From: Sphaerotilus microaerophilus
Lineage (GTDB): Bacteria > Pseudomonadota > Gammaproteobacteria > Burkholderiales > Burkholderiaceae_C
DNA length: 64,000 nucleotides
Direction of reading: 5' to 3'
Assembly (NCBI RefSeq): GCF_023734135.1
Contig: NZ_AP025730.1
Coordinates: 1,922,001-1,986,000, forward strand
This document shows, in pieces, positions 25,931-35,900 of the stretch; the first letter of the stretch is position 1, and each line of letters opens with the position of its first letter. The notes beneath the pieces are model-generated. The model ran no database searches and had not been told where the DNA came from. It saw nothing but the letters and a program-made list of their open reading frames with translations. The translations under genes were made by a program, and so were the position numbers.

Positions 25931-26425
25931 TCACGCCGTGGCGTCCTCGACCTTCACCCACAGCGCGCGGAAGTTGACCGTTTCCATCGCAAAGTCGTCC
26001 TCGGGCAGGCTGTAGCTCCATTCCTCCAGCTTCACGCCCATCACCGTGACGGTGCTGGCGGTGCCGGGCAGCGAGGGGTTCTCCAGCCGCAGGCTGAGGT
26101 TGAAGGAGGGGCTCGCGAAGCTGCCGGCCGGGCGGCTGTTGGCGGCGTCGCCCAGCATCAGCTTGAGCAGCGCGCCGTTGATGTAGGCCCGGTCGATGGA
26201 GCCGTACACGTTGATGTTGCCCGGGCGCAGCTCGGTGGCAAAGCGCTGGCCCAGTTCGTGGAAGGGCTTGACGTCGTTGGTCACGCGCACGGTGACACCG
26301 GTGACGCGGCCGATGGGAGTGAGCGAGTACTGGTCGTTGACGGTCTTGGCGAGGTCGCCTTCGACGCCACTTTCGACGGCCAGTGCGATGGTGCCGTCGG
26401 AGCCGCGGTAGACATTGGTGGGCAT
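25931..26425 (-). CDS. Contractile tail tube protein, gp19-like
   Basis: A 164-residue tube subunit, the normal size for gp19/Afp1-type proteins that stack as hexamers inside the sheath. It is beta-rich, with family-like patterns at the start (YRGSDGTIALAVESG), a central loop FHELGQRFATELRPG, and the late segment VMGVKLEEWSYSLPEDDF, which fits the conserved end of tube proteins. It is encoded directly after the sheath gene. Only one tube gene is present, whereas Afp-type clusters carry two or more paralogues; a separate tube-initiator must be another protein or absent. Confidence 0.88.
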   Translation of the reverse strand: MPTNVYRGSDGTIALAVESGVEGDLAKTVNDQYSLTPIGRVTGVTVRVTNDVKPFHELGQRFATELRPGNINVYGSIDRAYINGALLKLMLGDAANSRPAGSFASPSFNLSLRLENPSLPGTASTVTVMGVKLEEWSYSLPEDDFAMETVNFRALWVKVEDATA

Positions 26426-26477
26426 GGGGTGCCTCCGGTGGAGTGGGGAGCCGTGGACTGGGTTGGGGCCGGTCGGG

Positions 26478-27911
26478 TCACGACAGGTTCATGATCACCT
26501 TGATGAAGTCGATCGAGAACGTGGGCTGCAGCGTCATGGTGACGATGGCCTGGCCGTTGATCTCCTGCGCGCGCGTGGCGCTCACGTCCAGCGTGTAGCC
26601 CACCAGCATCTCGTCGAGCACCATGCCCGACAGGAAGCCGTCCAGCGTGGCCTTGAGCGCCGAGCGCACGCGCGAGTTGTTCAGCCGGCCGATGTAGGGG
26701 TCGGCACCCAGGCGCACGCCGGCCTTGGCGTAGTCCACGATGCGGCGCACCGAGATCTGGCGGAATGCGCCGGTGTCGGTGGTGATGCCCTTGACCGCGC
26801 GGATGCCGAAGCCCTTGGCCAGCAGCAGCACGCGGTTGTTCAGCAGGTTCTTCTGCTCGGCGCGGGTGTAGTCGCGTGTCAGCGCGGCGGCGGCCACGTC
26901 CTTGTTGGTCAGGCTGATGTGCGGTGCCAGCGTGGCCATGCGCCCGGCCACCAGCGCCGCGGCGTAGGAGGAGGGCAGGCGCACGCGACGGTCGTCGCCG
27001 CTGCGTGCAGCGTCGTCGGCCACGATGCCCGGGGCCACCAGCACCAGGCGCGGGTTGCTGCCGGCGGCCACGTCGTTGGTCACCAGGTCGGCGGGTACGT
27101 CGGTGGACGCGCCCATCACCGCGATGCGCTCGCGGCCGTCGTTCTCGGTGGCTTCCAGGTGCGCGAGCATCGTGGCAGCCGAGTTGCGCGCGTCGAAGCC
27201 GGCGGCCACGACGATGTTCACCGGCTGGGTGGCCAGCAGGGCCAGGCCGGCGGCCAGCTCGGTGTTGGTGGCGGGCACGCCGTCGGGGCCGCCGACGTTG
27301 GCGGCGCTGGCCGCCACCACGGCCGCCACCGCGGTGCCGCGGCTGCCGGCGGCCAGGCCGGTGGCCCGCACCAGGCGGCTGCCTTCGACCACCGCGTCGA
27401 AGATGGCGCCGGCATTGGCGCCGGGGAACACCTCGCGGGTGCGGCCCAGCGTGAGCGTCAGCGTGGGCGGGTTGCCATTGGCGGCCGCCGTGAAGCTGGC
27501 CGTGATGGCGTTGGCCCAGGTGCCGGGCGAGGTGGCCGTCAGCGTGAACAGCAGGGCGTCGGCCGCGGCGTTCACGGCCCAGCTCATGCTGCGCATGGTG
27601 GTGGCCGGTGCCAGGTTGGCCACGCGCACCGCGTACACCGTGCTGCCGCCGCCACGGAACACCTGCTCCAGCGTGCGTGTGAGCGTGAGGTGCGGCGTGG
27701 CCAGGCTCGCAGGCAGGGCGTCGTAGGTGCCGAAGGTGTCCAGCGCTTCCTGGTAGCTGCCCAGGATGACGGCCTCGCCCACCGGGCCGCGGCTGGCGGT
27801 GCCCACCACGCCGAGGTTGCCGGTGGCGATGCCGCCGACGCCGATCAGGCCCTCCGAGCGCACCTCGATGTAGGTGCCTGGCAGGATCATTTCGGTGATC
27901 GCTTCGCTCAT
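26478..27911 (-). CDS. Contractile tail sheath protein
   Basis: A 477-residue sheath protein. The N-terminus LPGTYIEVRSEGLIGVGG is the standard opening, where the strand interlinks neighbouring subunits. A variable surface domain covers about residues 90-300. The conserved C-terminal domain contains YTRAEQKNLLNNRVLLLAKG and RRIVDYAKAGVRLGADPYIG, and the last segment includes LDEMLVGYTLDV. This subunit contracts to drive the tube. A single full-length sheath gene is present, unlike the three sheath paralogues of Afp. It confirms that the cluster encodes a contractile device. Confidence 0.95.
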   Translation of the reverse strand: MSEAITEMILPGTYIEVRSEGLIGVGGIATGNLGVVGTASRGPVGEAVILGSYQEALDTFGTYDALPASLATPHLTLTRTLEQVFRGGGSTVYAVRVANLAPATTMRSMSWAVNAAADALLFTLTATSPGTWANAITASFTAAANGNPPTLTLTLGRTREVFPGANAGAIFDAVVEGSRLVRATGLAAGSRGTAVAAVVAASAANVGGPDGVPATNTELAAGLALLATQPVNIVVAAGFDARNSAATMLAHLEATENDGRERIAVMGASTDVPADLVTNDVAAGSNPRLVLVAPGIVADDAARSGDDRRVRLPSSYAAALVAGRMATLAPHISLTNKDVAAAALTRDYTRAEQKNLLNNRVLLLAKGFGIRAVKGITTDTGAFRQISVRRIVDYAKAGVRLGADPYIGRLNNSRVRSALKATLDGFLSGMVLDEMLVGYTLDVSATRAQEINGQAIVTMTLQPTFSIDFIKVIMNLS

Positions 27912-27972
27912 TGCGCTTCTCCTTCGTGCAGGGCGTGGGGCCGGTGAATGGGGGGGCGGGCGTCGGCGGGGG

Positions 27973-28869
27973 TCATGGCGGGACCTCCGTCGGCGTGTCG
28001 GTGCTCAGGCTGGTGGTGATCGCGCCTCTGGCGGGATCGACCGCCGTGGACAGCAACTGCGACGTGATCGGGATGCGGCGGATCACGCCGCCGGACGAGT
28101 CGGGCCGGTTGACCTCGTGCTCGTACTCGAAGCTGAACTGCAGTTCGCGCCGGCGTGATCCGGCCGGGCCGGGCTCGCCGGGGGCCACCACGGTGGTGGC
28201 GCCCAGGGCCGCCAGGGCCACCTTGCGCAGGCCGGGCGGCAGCGCGCCGGCATCGTCCATCGCATCGGCCACGGCGATGCTCAGCGTGCGCGCCTGCGGC
28301 AGGGCATTGCCGGCGGTGCACACCGTCACCAGCAGCCGGCCGGCCAGCGGCGTGACGCGGCGCTCCCACTGGCCCAGGAAGTAGTTGGCCACCACCTCGC
28401 CGGTGGCCGGCAGCGGCGCACCGAAGCGCAGGGTGCCGATCGCCGGGTCCGGCTGGACCTGGCCGGCACCGGGCGCGGTGTTGACGACCGTGCGCGCCGC
28501 GCCGGCCACGCTGACCTGCAGGTCAGCCGCGGCCAGGGGGCCGGCGGTGGCGTCGGCCTTCACCTGGCCGCCGTGCGGCAGCACCAGGCTCAGCCGGTCG
28601 GCGCTGACGAGGGAGAAGCCCGGCTCGCCCGGCAGGAAGGGGTTGGCCAGGTCGATGCGCGCGCGCACCGGCAGCGCACCGTCGGTGATCAGCGCGGCAC
28701 GCTCACCCAGGCCGGGGCTGATGCGGTGCACCTCGGGCAGTGACAGCACGATGGCCGGCAGGTCGCCCGCCGTCGCCGGCAGCGCTGCACCCACCCGGGC
28801 GGGCGCCAGGCCGGTGCGCTGGGCCAGGTGGGCGGCCAGCGCGTCGATGAGGGCGGTCTCGGCGGACAT
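27973..28869 (-). CDS. DUF4255-like tail terminator candidate
   Basis: A 298-residue protein encoded just upstream of the sheath. The N-terminus SAETALIDALAAHLAQRTG and the beta-rich body resemble DUF4255/Afp16-type terminator proteins that cap the distal end of the sheath and tube. The C-terminal half includes the segment RRELQFSFEYEHEVNRPDS and a possible strand RIPITSQLL. The family in extracellular contractile systems is usually about 200-300 residues and precedes the sheath gene, as here. Assignment is moderate because I rely on position and general pattern. Confidence 0.6.
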   Translation of the reverse strand: MSAETALIDALAAHLAQRTGLAPARVGAALPATAGDLPAIVLSLPEVHRISPGLGERAALITDGALPVRARIDLANPFLPGEPGFSLVSADRLSLVLPHGGQVKADATAGPLAAADLQVSVAGAARTVVNTAPGAGQVQPDPAIGTLRFGAPLPATGEVVANYFLGQWERRVTPLAGRLLVTVCTAGNALPQARTLSIAVADAMDDAGALPPGLRKVALAALGATTVVAPGEPGPAGSRRRELQFSFEYEHEVNRPDSSGGVIRRIPITSQLLSTAVDPARGAITTSLSTDTPTEVPP

Positions 28870-28881
28870 GGTGGGGCGGCT

Positions 28882-31800
28882 TCAGGCGAAACGCAGCGCG
28901 CGCAGCGCGGCGTTGTTGGCGTTGGCCAGTTCGGTGAACAGGCGCCAGAACTCCGGCGGGGTGTCCACCCCGGTGACGGTGGGCAGCGGGTCCAGCGCGT
29001 CGCTGGAGCGGATCAGCGCGATGAAGCCGATCGCGTTCGGGAAGTCGGCCGTCGGGGCGGGTGCGGCATTGAAGGCGAAGCGTGCGTAGGCCACGCCCCG
29101 CGCCGGCACGGCCAGGTTGGTGGCATCGGCCGGCGCGGCGGGCGCGATCTCCTGCCACTTCGCCAGGTCGAACGGCAGGCCGGCGTTGCCGGCCGCGCTG
29201 TCCAGCGGCGCGTTCGGCAGGGCCCAGAACAGCCGCGCATCGGCATTGGCGGCCACCGGCCTGCGGTTGTGCAGGCGCACGTAGATGACGTTGTTGCCGC
29301 CGTTGCCGCGCACCCGGTCGCCGGCCCGGTCGTCGCCCAGGTCGGCAAAGGCGGTGGCAGGGTCGGCCTGCGCGGCCTCCACCACGATGAGGTCCGGGCT
29401 GCGGCCACCGAAGGCCACGCCACCCAGGCGGCCGTCGTCGTCCACGGCGTCGCGGATGAAGAAGTCGGGCACGAAGGCCTGCACCGCGGCCACCCGCACG
29501 GCCACCCGGCGCTCGCCGCGGATCAGGGCGCCCATCGGCTCGGGCGGGGCGGCGGGCAGGGCGTCCGCGGCGCTGGTGCACACCGCCAGCAGCGCGGCGC
29601 TGCCGCCGCCCAGGCTGGCCGGCGGTACCCAGTCGAAGCGGGCCACCTCCGGCTGGTTGGGGGCGATCCGGTTGAGCACCACGGCGTGTCCGGCGCGCTG
29701 CCAGGGGGCCGCCGGGGCCACCGGTGCCACGGCGGGAGCCGGCAGCGGGTCCTGCGTGAACACGCCCCAGAAGCCGCCGTGCAGGTCGGGTGGCACACCA
29801 CCCGCGGCCGGCGCGAAGAACAGGTGCACCGTGGTGGCCGGCATGGCGTCCCAGCCGGCGGTGTGCACCTGCACGTACACCGCGTTGCGCTCGCCCGCCA
29901 CCAGCGGTCGGGTGCGCAGGTCCTCGTCGAACTCCACGCCGTCGAGCGTGGTCTCGAAGAACTGGAACGGCGCGTTGTCGATGCGCAGGTCGAAGCCGTC
30001 CTGGTCGGTGAACGGCAGCGGGAAGGGCGCGGGGGCCAGCGGCAGGCGCGGGTCGCCGCCGTACTGGTCCGGCGCGCCGGCCGCGGGGGCGGTGTTGAGT
30101 GTCGCGGGCGTGGGCCGCGGGTAGCTGTGGCCGCTCTCGACCACCGTCTGCCGGATGTAGAGCCGGTGCCGTGGCCCGCCCCCGGCCAGCGGGCCGGCGG
30201 GGTAGGCGGTGAGGTCGGTGACGAACATGCCTCGCCCGTACATCGCCGCGATCAGGCGCTGGCGGGTGAAGGACTCGGCGCTGCCTGCCACGGCGCCGCC
30301 GTTGGGCGCGATGGTCTGGATCGCCAGGTCGTTCACCATCGCCAGCGGCAGGGCCTGGGTGGCCGTGCCGTTGAAGCTCTGCCAGCGCGGGTTGAAGGCC
30401 GGCACGGCGCCGGCTGCGGCAGGCACCCGCCGCGGCGGCAGGTTGCGGATCACGAACACGCCCGCCAGGGTGCCGGCGAACAGCACCTGTGCGGCGCCGG
30501 CGGCGGGCTGCGGGTCGAACACCAGGCCGGCGATGGGCGACGGTGGCAGCGCCAGCAGGCCGGGCAGGGGCGGCGGTGCACCAACCGCGGCCAGGCCGGT
30601 GATGTCGGCCCAGTTCTGCCCGCGGTCCAGGGTCAGGAAGACCTGGCCCTGGAAGGGCGTGGGCGTGCCGACGGCGACCGTGGGGTTGGCGTTGGCGGTG
30701 CACACGGCCACACAGTTGTCGTCCGCCGGATGCACCGCGATGCTGGTGATGACCGAGTTGGCGGCCACCGGCGGCATGGTGTAGGGCGCCGCATCCCAGG
30801 CCGTGGGCGGGGCGGCGTTGTTGCCCCAGTGCAGCAGGCCCTGGTTGGTGCCGACCCACCAGTCGTCGGTCGCCCCGTTGTTGGTGGCGTTGCCGTAGGC
30901 GATGGCGCTGACCGCACCGCCGCCGAAGGCCGGGATGCCGGCGTTGTTGAAGCTGGTGCCGTTGTTGGCCGTGACGATGGCCCGGCCGCTCTGGCCGACG
31001 ATGAAATGCCCGGCGGTGGTGCGGTGCTGGGCAATGATGGGGATGAAGCTGCTGCCGAAGCCGGTGCGGGCCAGGTTGACGGCAAAGAACTCGTTCGGCG
31101 CGGCCAGGTCGGCGTTGACTCGCCGGCGCTGCACCAGGGGATAGAAGCCCGGGTTGGGCGTGACCGAGTTGCCCGGCACGATGGTGCTGATCAGCACGTT
31201 GCTCTGGTTCGGGGCGATGTAGGTACGCGGGTTGTTGAGGGTGAAGGTCATCTGGCCGCCGTCGGCGTCGGACACCGTGTGCCAGGTTTCGCCGCCGTAG
31301 GAGATGTAGGTGGCGTTGTCCTGCAGGCCGCCGCCCACCATGAAGGGGTGGCTGGGGTTGATCGCGATGTCGTTGAACTGCGCCGCCTGGATGCCGTGGC
31401 TGCGCTTGCGCCAGGTGGCGTCCGACAGCGGGTTGCCGCGCACCACGTCGGGTGCCATCGACAGGCCGCCGTCGTTGCCTACCCACAGGCGTCGCGGGTC
31501 GGCCGCGTCGAACACCAGGGCGTGCTGGTCGCCATGCTGGGCGCGGTCGCCGTCGCCGAAATTGGGCCAGTGGATGATGCGTACCCAGTTGGCGCCGAAG
31601 TCGTGGCTGATCGCCAGGTTGATGCCGCCGGCCACCACGATGGCGGGGTTGCTGGGGTGCACTGCCAGCACCAGGTGGGCCCAGGGTTGCCCACCCTGGG
31701 TGGCGCCGATGCCGTCGCCCACCTGGGCCGCGGCGGAATTGGCCAGCGTGGGCACCGGGCCGGGGGTCCAGGTGGTGCCGCCGTTGGCGCTGTGGAAGAC

Positions 31801-32907
31801 GTTGAGCACCGCCCGCTGGTCCGGGCCGGAGAAGGGCATGCCGTTCTCGATCAGCGCGTACACGTGGTCGGGTGCGTCGCGGCAGGCCGCCAGGCGGATG
31901 CGGTCGTGCGTGGTGCCCAGCGGCGAGCTGGCGCCGGGCAGGCCGCCGGCCAGCGGGCCGGGATCCCAGGCCACGTTGCCCCCGGCGGCCGGGTCGTGGA
32001 TGCCGCGGAAGACGCCCAGCGCTGTGAAACCGACGAACAGCCGGAAGGTGCCGGGCCGTGCCGGGTTGGCCGTGATCACCACGTCGGTGGCCACTGCGCC
32101 CAGGGGGGCGGCCTGGGTGTTCAGCACCACCGGCGGCACGGGCGCGGGCACGGGTTCGCGCACGAAGCGCACCGGCGGGCCGTTTTCGCGGCGCCACAGC
32201 CCCGTGCTGCTGGCGATCCAGCAGCGGCCCTCGGTGGCGGGGTCGAAGGCGATGGCGCTGTAGCGGTCGGCCGCGCCGGCGGGCAGCACGATGTTGTTCG
32301 GGCCGGCCACGGCGGCCGGCTGCGGCAGCACCGCGGCCCCGGCGGCCAGCGCCAGCTGCTGCGCGGCGACGACCAGGTTGGACCAGCCGCCGACCTCCGG
32401 CACGAAGCGGATGGGAGCCGCGGCCTGGTCGCAGCGCAGCAGGCCGAAGCCTGCGGGGGCGAAGTCCAGCGTGTTGATGGACGGCGGGTTCGGCGGGGCG
32501 CTGAACTGGGTCAGGCTCACCGGCTCGCCGCTGCCCACGATCAGCACGTTGGGGTTGTTGGGGTCGACCGCCAGCGTGCCGACCGGGAAGGCATCCTGCG
32601 CCCGGCCCAGGTGCGCCCAGGTGTCGCCGCCGTCGGTGGTCTTGAACACGCCGCCCAGCGCCGTGCCGGCGTACATCACGAGCGGATTGGCCGGGTCCTG
32701 CGCGAGGGCGCGGATGCGCCCGCCGATGTTGCGTGCGCCCATGGGCACCCAGGGCGTGCGTGCGGCGTCGGCCGGTGCGGCGAGCGCGAAGCTCACGCTG
32801 GCCTGCAAGGCGGTGGTGAACAGGGTCTCGGAAATGCCCAGCTCGGTGAAGAACGCCAGCGTGCGACCGCGGATGTCGTCGGCGAGGATGCGGTCGTCTT
32901 CGGCCAT
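28882..32907 (-). CDS. Giant BNR/Asp-box beta-propeller protein
   Basis: A 1341-residue protein with no signal peptide. Propeller blades with Asp-box motifs are visible: TTDGGDTW near residues 90-97, SANGGTTW in the middle, and related YGGETWH. The opening NIGGRIRALAQDPANP and GTALGGVFKTTDGG is like sortilin/VPS10- or exo-sialidase-type repeats. The C-terminal 350 residues are a separate beta-rich part without Asp-boxes. It lies within the contractile cluster, 6 nt after the 1058-aa membrane protein gene. It could be a glycan-recognising fibre or baseplate decoration, or a cargo protein. It is far longer than common phage receptor-binding proteins. Confidence 0.7.
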   Translation of the reverse strand: MAEDDRILADDIRGRTLAFFTELGISETLFTTALQASVSFALAAPADAARTPWVPMGARNIGGRIRALAQDPANPLVMYAGTALGGVFKTTDGGDTWAHLGRAQDAFPVGTLAVDPNNPNVLIVGSGEPVSLTQFSAPPNPPSINTLDFAPAGFGLLRCDQAAAPIRFVPEVGGWSNLVVAAQQLALAAGAAVLPQPAAVAGPNNIVLPAGAADRYSAIAFDPATEGRCWIASSTGLWRRENGPPVRFVREPVPAPVPPVVLNTQAAPLGAVATDVVITANPARPGTFRLFVGFTALGVFRGIHDPAAGGNVAWDPGPLAGGLPGASSPLGTTHDRIRLAACRDAPDHVYALIENGMPFSGPDQRAVLNVFHSANGGTTWTPGPVPTLANSAAAQVGDGIGATQGGQPWAHLVLAVHPSNPAIVVAGGINLAISHDFGANWVRIIHWPNFGDGDRAQHGDQHALVFDAADPRRLWVGNDGGLSMAPDVVRGNPLSDATWRKRSHGIQAAQFNDIAINPSHPFMVGGGLQDNATYISYGGETWHTVSDADGGQMTFTLNNPRTYIAPNQSNVLISTIVPGNSVTPNPGFYPLVQRRRVNADLAAPNEFFAVNLARTGFGSSFIPIIAQHRTTAGHFIVGQSGRAIVTANNGTSFNNAGIPAFGGGAVSAIAYGNATNNGATDDWWVGTNQGLLHWGNNAAPPTAWDAAPYTMPPVAANSVITSIAVHPADDNCVAVCTANANPTVAVGTPTPFQGQVFLTLDRGQNWADITGLAAVGAPPPLPGLLALPPSPIAGLVFDPQPAAGAAQVLFAGTLAGVFVIRNLPPRRVPAAAGAVPAFNPRWQSFNGTATQALPLAMVNDLAIQTIAPNGGAVAGSAESFTRQRLIAAMYGRGMFVTDLTAYPAGPLAGGGPRHRLYIRQTVVESGHSYPRPTPATLNTAPAAGAPDQYGGDPRLPLAPAPFPLPFTDQDGFDLRIDNAPFQFFETTLDGVEFDEDLRTRPLVAGERNAVYVQVHTAGWDAMPATTVHLFFAPAAGGVPPDLHGGFWGVFTQDPLPAPAVAPVAPAAPWQRAGHAVVLNRIAPNQPEVARFDWVPPASLGGGSAALLAVCTSAADALPAAPPEPMGALIRGERRVAVRVAAVQAFVPDFFIRDAVDDDGRLGGVAFGGRSPDLIVVEAAQADPATAFADLGDDRAGDRVRGNGGNNVIYVRLHNRRPVAANADARLFWALPNAPLDSAAGNAGLPFDLAKWQEIAPAAPADATNLAVPARGVAYARFAFNAAPAPTADFPNAIGFIALIRSSDALDPLPTVTGVDTPPEFWRLFTELANANNAALRALRFA

Positions 32908-32913
32908 GGTGAC

Positions 32914-35900
32914 TTACACCGGTGTGGGCAGGTCCAGCAGGAATGCCAGACCGCGCGAGAGATGCAGGTTGGAAGGCCGGTCCGGGCGTGAGGTGCGGTC
33001 GGCCACCGTGTCGCTGCGCGGGTCGCCGGCCATCTCCAGCCAGGCCTGCAGCAGGGGCACCCAGCCCAGGTCGTTGGCCGTGCCCTCCCCGGCCGCTGCG
33101 GGCGTGCGCCAGGCCGCCGGCATCAGCGGCTGCAGCCCATCGGCGCGGTCGGCCAGGCCGTGCTTTTCGCTCACGGCCTGGCCGGCGACGAGCATGCGCC
33201 ACTCGTTGCCGCGGCGGTGGTCCAGGTTCCAGTTGCGCATCACCTGGTAGGCCTTGTTGACCGCGGCGTGCTGCTGGTCGGCCGGCCCGGCGGCCACGGC
33301 TGCACGCTCGTTGGCCAGCAGCGCGTGGGACGCCGTGCCCAGGCACAGCAGCGTGGCCAGGTCGGCGGCCCGGCCCAGGGTGTCGGTGAGGCCGGAGGGC
33401 GGCGTCGGGTCGGTGGGTGCGAAGTTGAAGCCCTCGGCGCGCAGGCGCCCAGGGCGGGCAAACGCGGCACCCACCACCGGCGCCACGATGGGGGTGCCGG
33501 GCACGTTGGCGCTGAACGGCAGGTCCAGCAGCAGCAGGGTGGGCGACAGCACGGCCGCCACGGTGCGCGACTCGGGCGCGCCACCGAACGGTGGGGTGGC
33601 CTCGATGCGGTCGCCGGCCATGAACAGGCGCTCGAACTGCGTGCCGGTGCCCACCAGCTGGCGGAAGACGGTGGTATCGGTGGCCACGGTGCCGGTGCCC
33701 GCCAGGTCGGTCTCGCGGTCGCGCGCCAGGCGGCGGTAGCCGGTGGCCGCGGGAAACGGGTTGAACGCCAGGCTCACGCTCAGGTGCTGGTCGTCCTGCA
33801 CCGCGACGACGACCCGGGCCTGGTCGTTGGGGGCCAGGCCGACGGTCTCGATCACGTCGCCGGGCACGAAGGTGTCGAGGAAGCGGGTGTTCGCGTCGCC
33901 GACCAGGTTGGCCGACCCCGGTGCCACCACCGCGTTGAGCGCGCCGGGCCCGGCCAGCGGCGCCAGGCCCGTGCTGGCGAGCACGCTGCCGGCCTGCCCC
34001 ATGCGCAGCGTGGTGGCCTCGTGTGGCGCCAGGTGCAGCACATACGGCTCCTGGTCCGGCCCCGGCACGGCGCGGAAGGACTGGGCCGCGGGCAGGTAGG
34101 CCTGGACCGTGGCCTGGTCGTCGCCATGGTCGGCGAACACCGCGCCCGTGGGCAGCGTGGGGTCCAGCGGCTCGTCGGCCACGACGCGCTCGACGCGCAG
34201 CTTGCCGCTGAAGTTGCCGTCGAAGTCCTGCACCGCTTTCTTCAGCAACTGGCCGTAGTCGGTGGCCGTCATCGGCGCCAGCGGGGCGCTGACACGCTGC
34301 GGCTTGCTGCTGCCGTCGGCACTGAAGGCGAACACCAGGCTGTGGCGGTCACTGCGCACGAACAGCGGGTGCGCGCCGTCCTCCCACCACAGCTTGAGCA
34401 GGGGCACGCGCCCGGGTGGGAACAGGCGCTGGTGCAGCTGCGCCGGCGTGGCCTGGGTACCCGGCAGCGGGCCGGCGCCCAGCGTGGTGTCGTCGAACAG
34501 GCGCAGGTAGTGGCGCCGGCCGCCGGCAAAGTCGTCGCGGGTCACGCCCGGCAGGCTGGAGTCGATGCGGTTGAGCAGTGCCGCGGTGACCAGCCACAGC
34601 ACGCCCACCAGCACGAACCAGCCGGCCGCGCTGCCCCAGAACGCGCCGCTGCCCGCGCCGTCGTCCACCACGCCCTCGATGCCGAAATGCAGCACCGCGA
34701 CGAACAGGATCACGAACAGCAGCGCCAGGCCCACGTGGGTGAGGGCGCCCAGCGCCAGCTGCAGGTGGCGTGCATCGCGCCCGCCGCGGCCCAGCACGTA
34801 GGCGATCAGCGCCACCTCCAGCCCCAGCGGGATGGCGAACATGAACAACCAGCGCACCCAGGCCGGGTTGTCGTCCAGGCCCAGCGTGGCGAAGAAGGCC
34901 ACGGCCGCCGCCAGCGACACGCTGGCGCTGACGATGCCGAAGATGGTTTCCTTGCCCACACCCAGGCGGCTGCCCAGCATCAGCCACAGCGTCAGCCCGA
35001 AGGGCACGGCGGCGTTGGCGGCGAGCGGGAAGGTGAGCACCTCGAAGACCGCGCGCTCGTCGTCGCGCTGCTGGTCGGGCGGCTTGCCGGTGAAGAAGTC
35101 CGCGTCGCGGCGCTGGTGGCGGCCCTGCGGCAGGAAGGCCGCGAACGGGTACATCAGCGACGCGGGCAGGAACATCACCAGCGTGGCCTTCAGCCAGTCC
35201 ACGTAGCGCCAGCTGTAGCCGCGCTCGGTCAGCAGCCGGTATTCACCATAACCGTCCTCGATCAGGCGGCGCGACAGCGCCGGCGGGTCGTGGGCGGCCA
35301 GTTGCGTGTCGAAGGCCTTGGAGCCGCTCACCCGGGCGCCTTGCCCGTACACGTCGGCTGCAGCCGCGGCGAGCGCCTCGAACAGCGCCTGCGGCACCTG
35401 GTCGTCGGCGGGCAGCCAGCCGTTCCAGTCGCCGCCGCGCGGGTTGGTGCGGCGGTAGACCTGGCGCGCCACGGCCTCCTCCAGCGCGCCGCGCACGGCC
35501 TGCACCGACAGCCGCTGGCGCGGCGGTGCCGCGGCGGTGTCGCCCAGTTCGGCGGCCACGGCGTCGCGGTACGGGGCGCTGGCCACCTCGGTGGCGATGT
35601 GGCAGGCCCAGCCCAGCGCGAAGGCGCGCATCTGCTCCAGCCGGGTGCTGCGGTCGTCGGCGTTGTCGATCTGCGCCGCGGCTGCGACGATGCGCTCGCA
35701 CAGCTTGAGCAGGAAGTCGGTGGACCGCGCCAGCACCTGCGGGCGTTGCGGGTCGGGGTTGCCGCTGCGCAGCGTCTGGACCAGCCAGTCCTGGCCGGGG
35801 GCGAAGCGGGCCGCGAAGCGGGTGATCTCCGGCCCCACCGAGCCCATCACCGCGTACTGCGAGATGCCGGTGGCCAGCCAGGGCGCGAAGGTGTCGGCAT

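Noticed and set aside
28828..32991. Plus-strand open frame of 1387 codons opposite the propeller gene
   Set aside because: It is antisense to the Asp-box protein, His/Gly/Ala-rich without motifs, and typical of shadow frames in 70% GC DNA.
28703..33346. Minus-strand open frame of 1547 codons in another frame
   Set aside because: It crosses boundaries of several well-supported genes and lacks any recognisable sequence; caused by the GC-rich third-position pattern.
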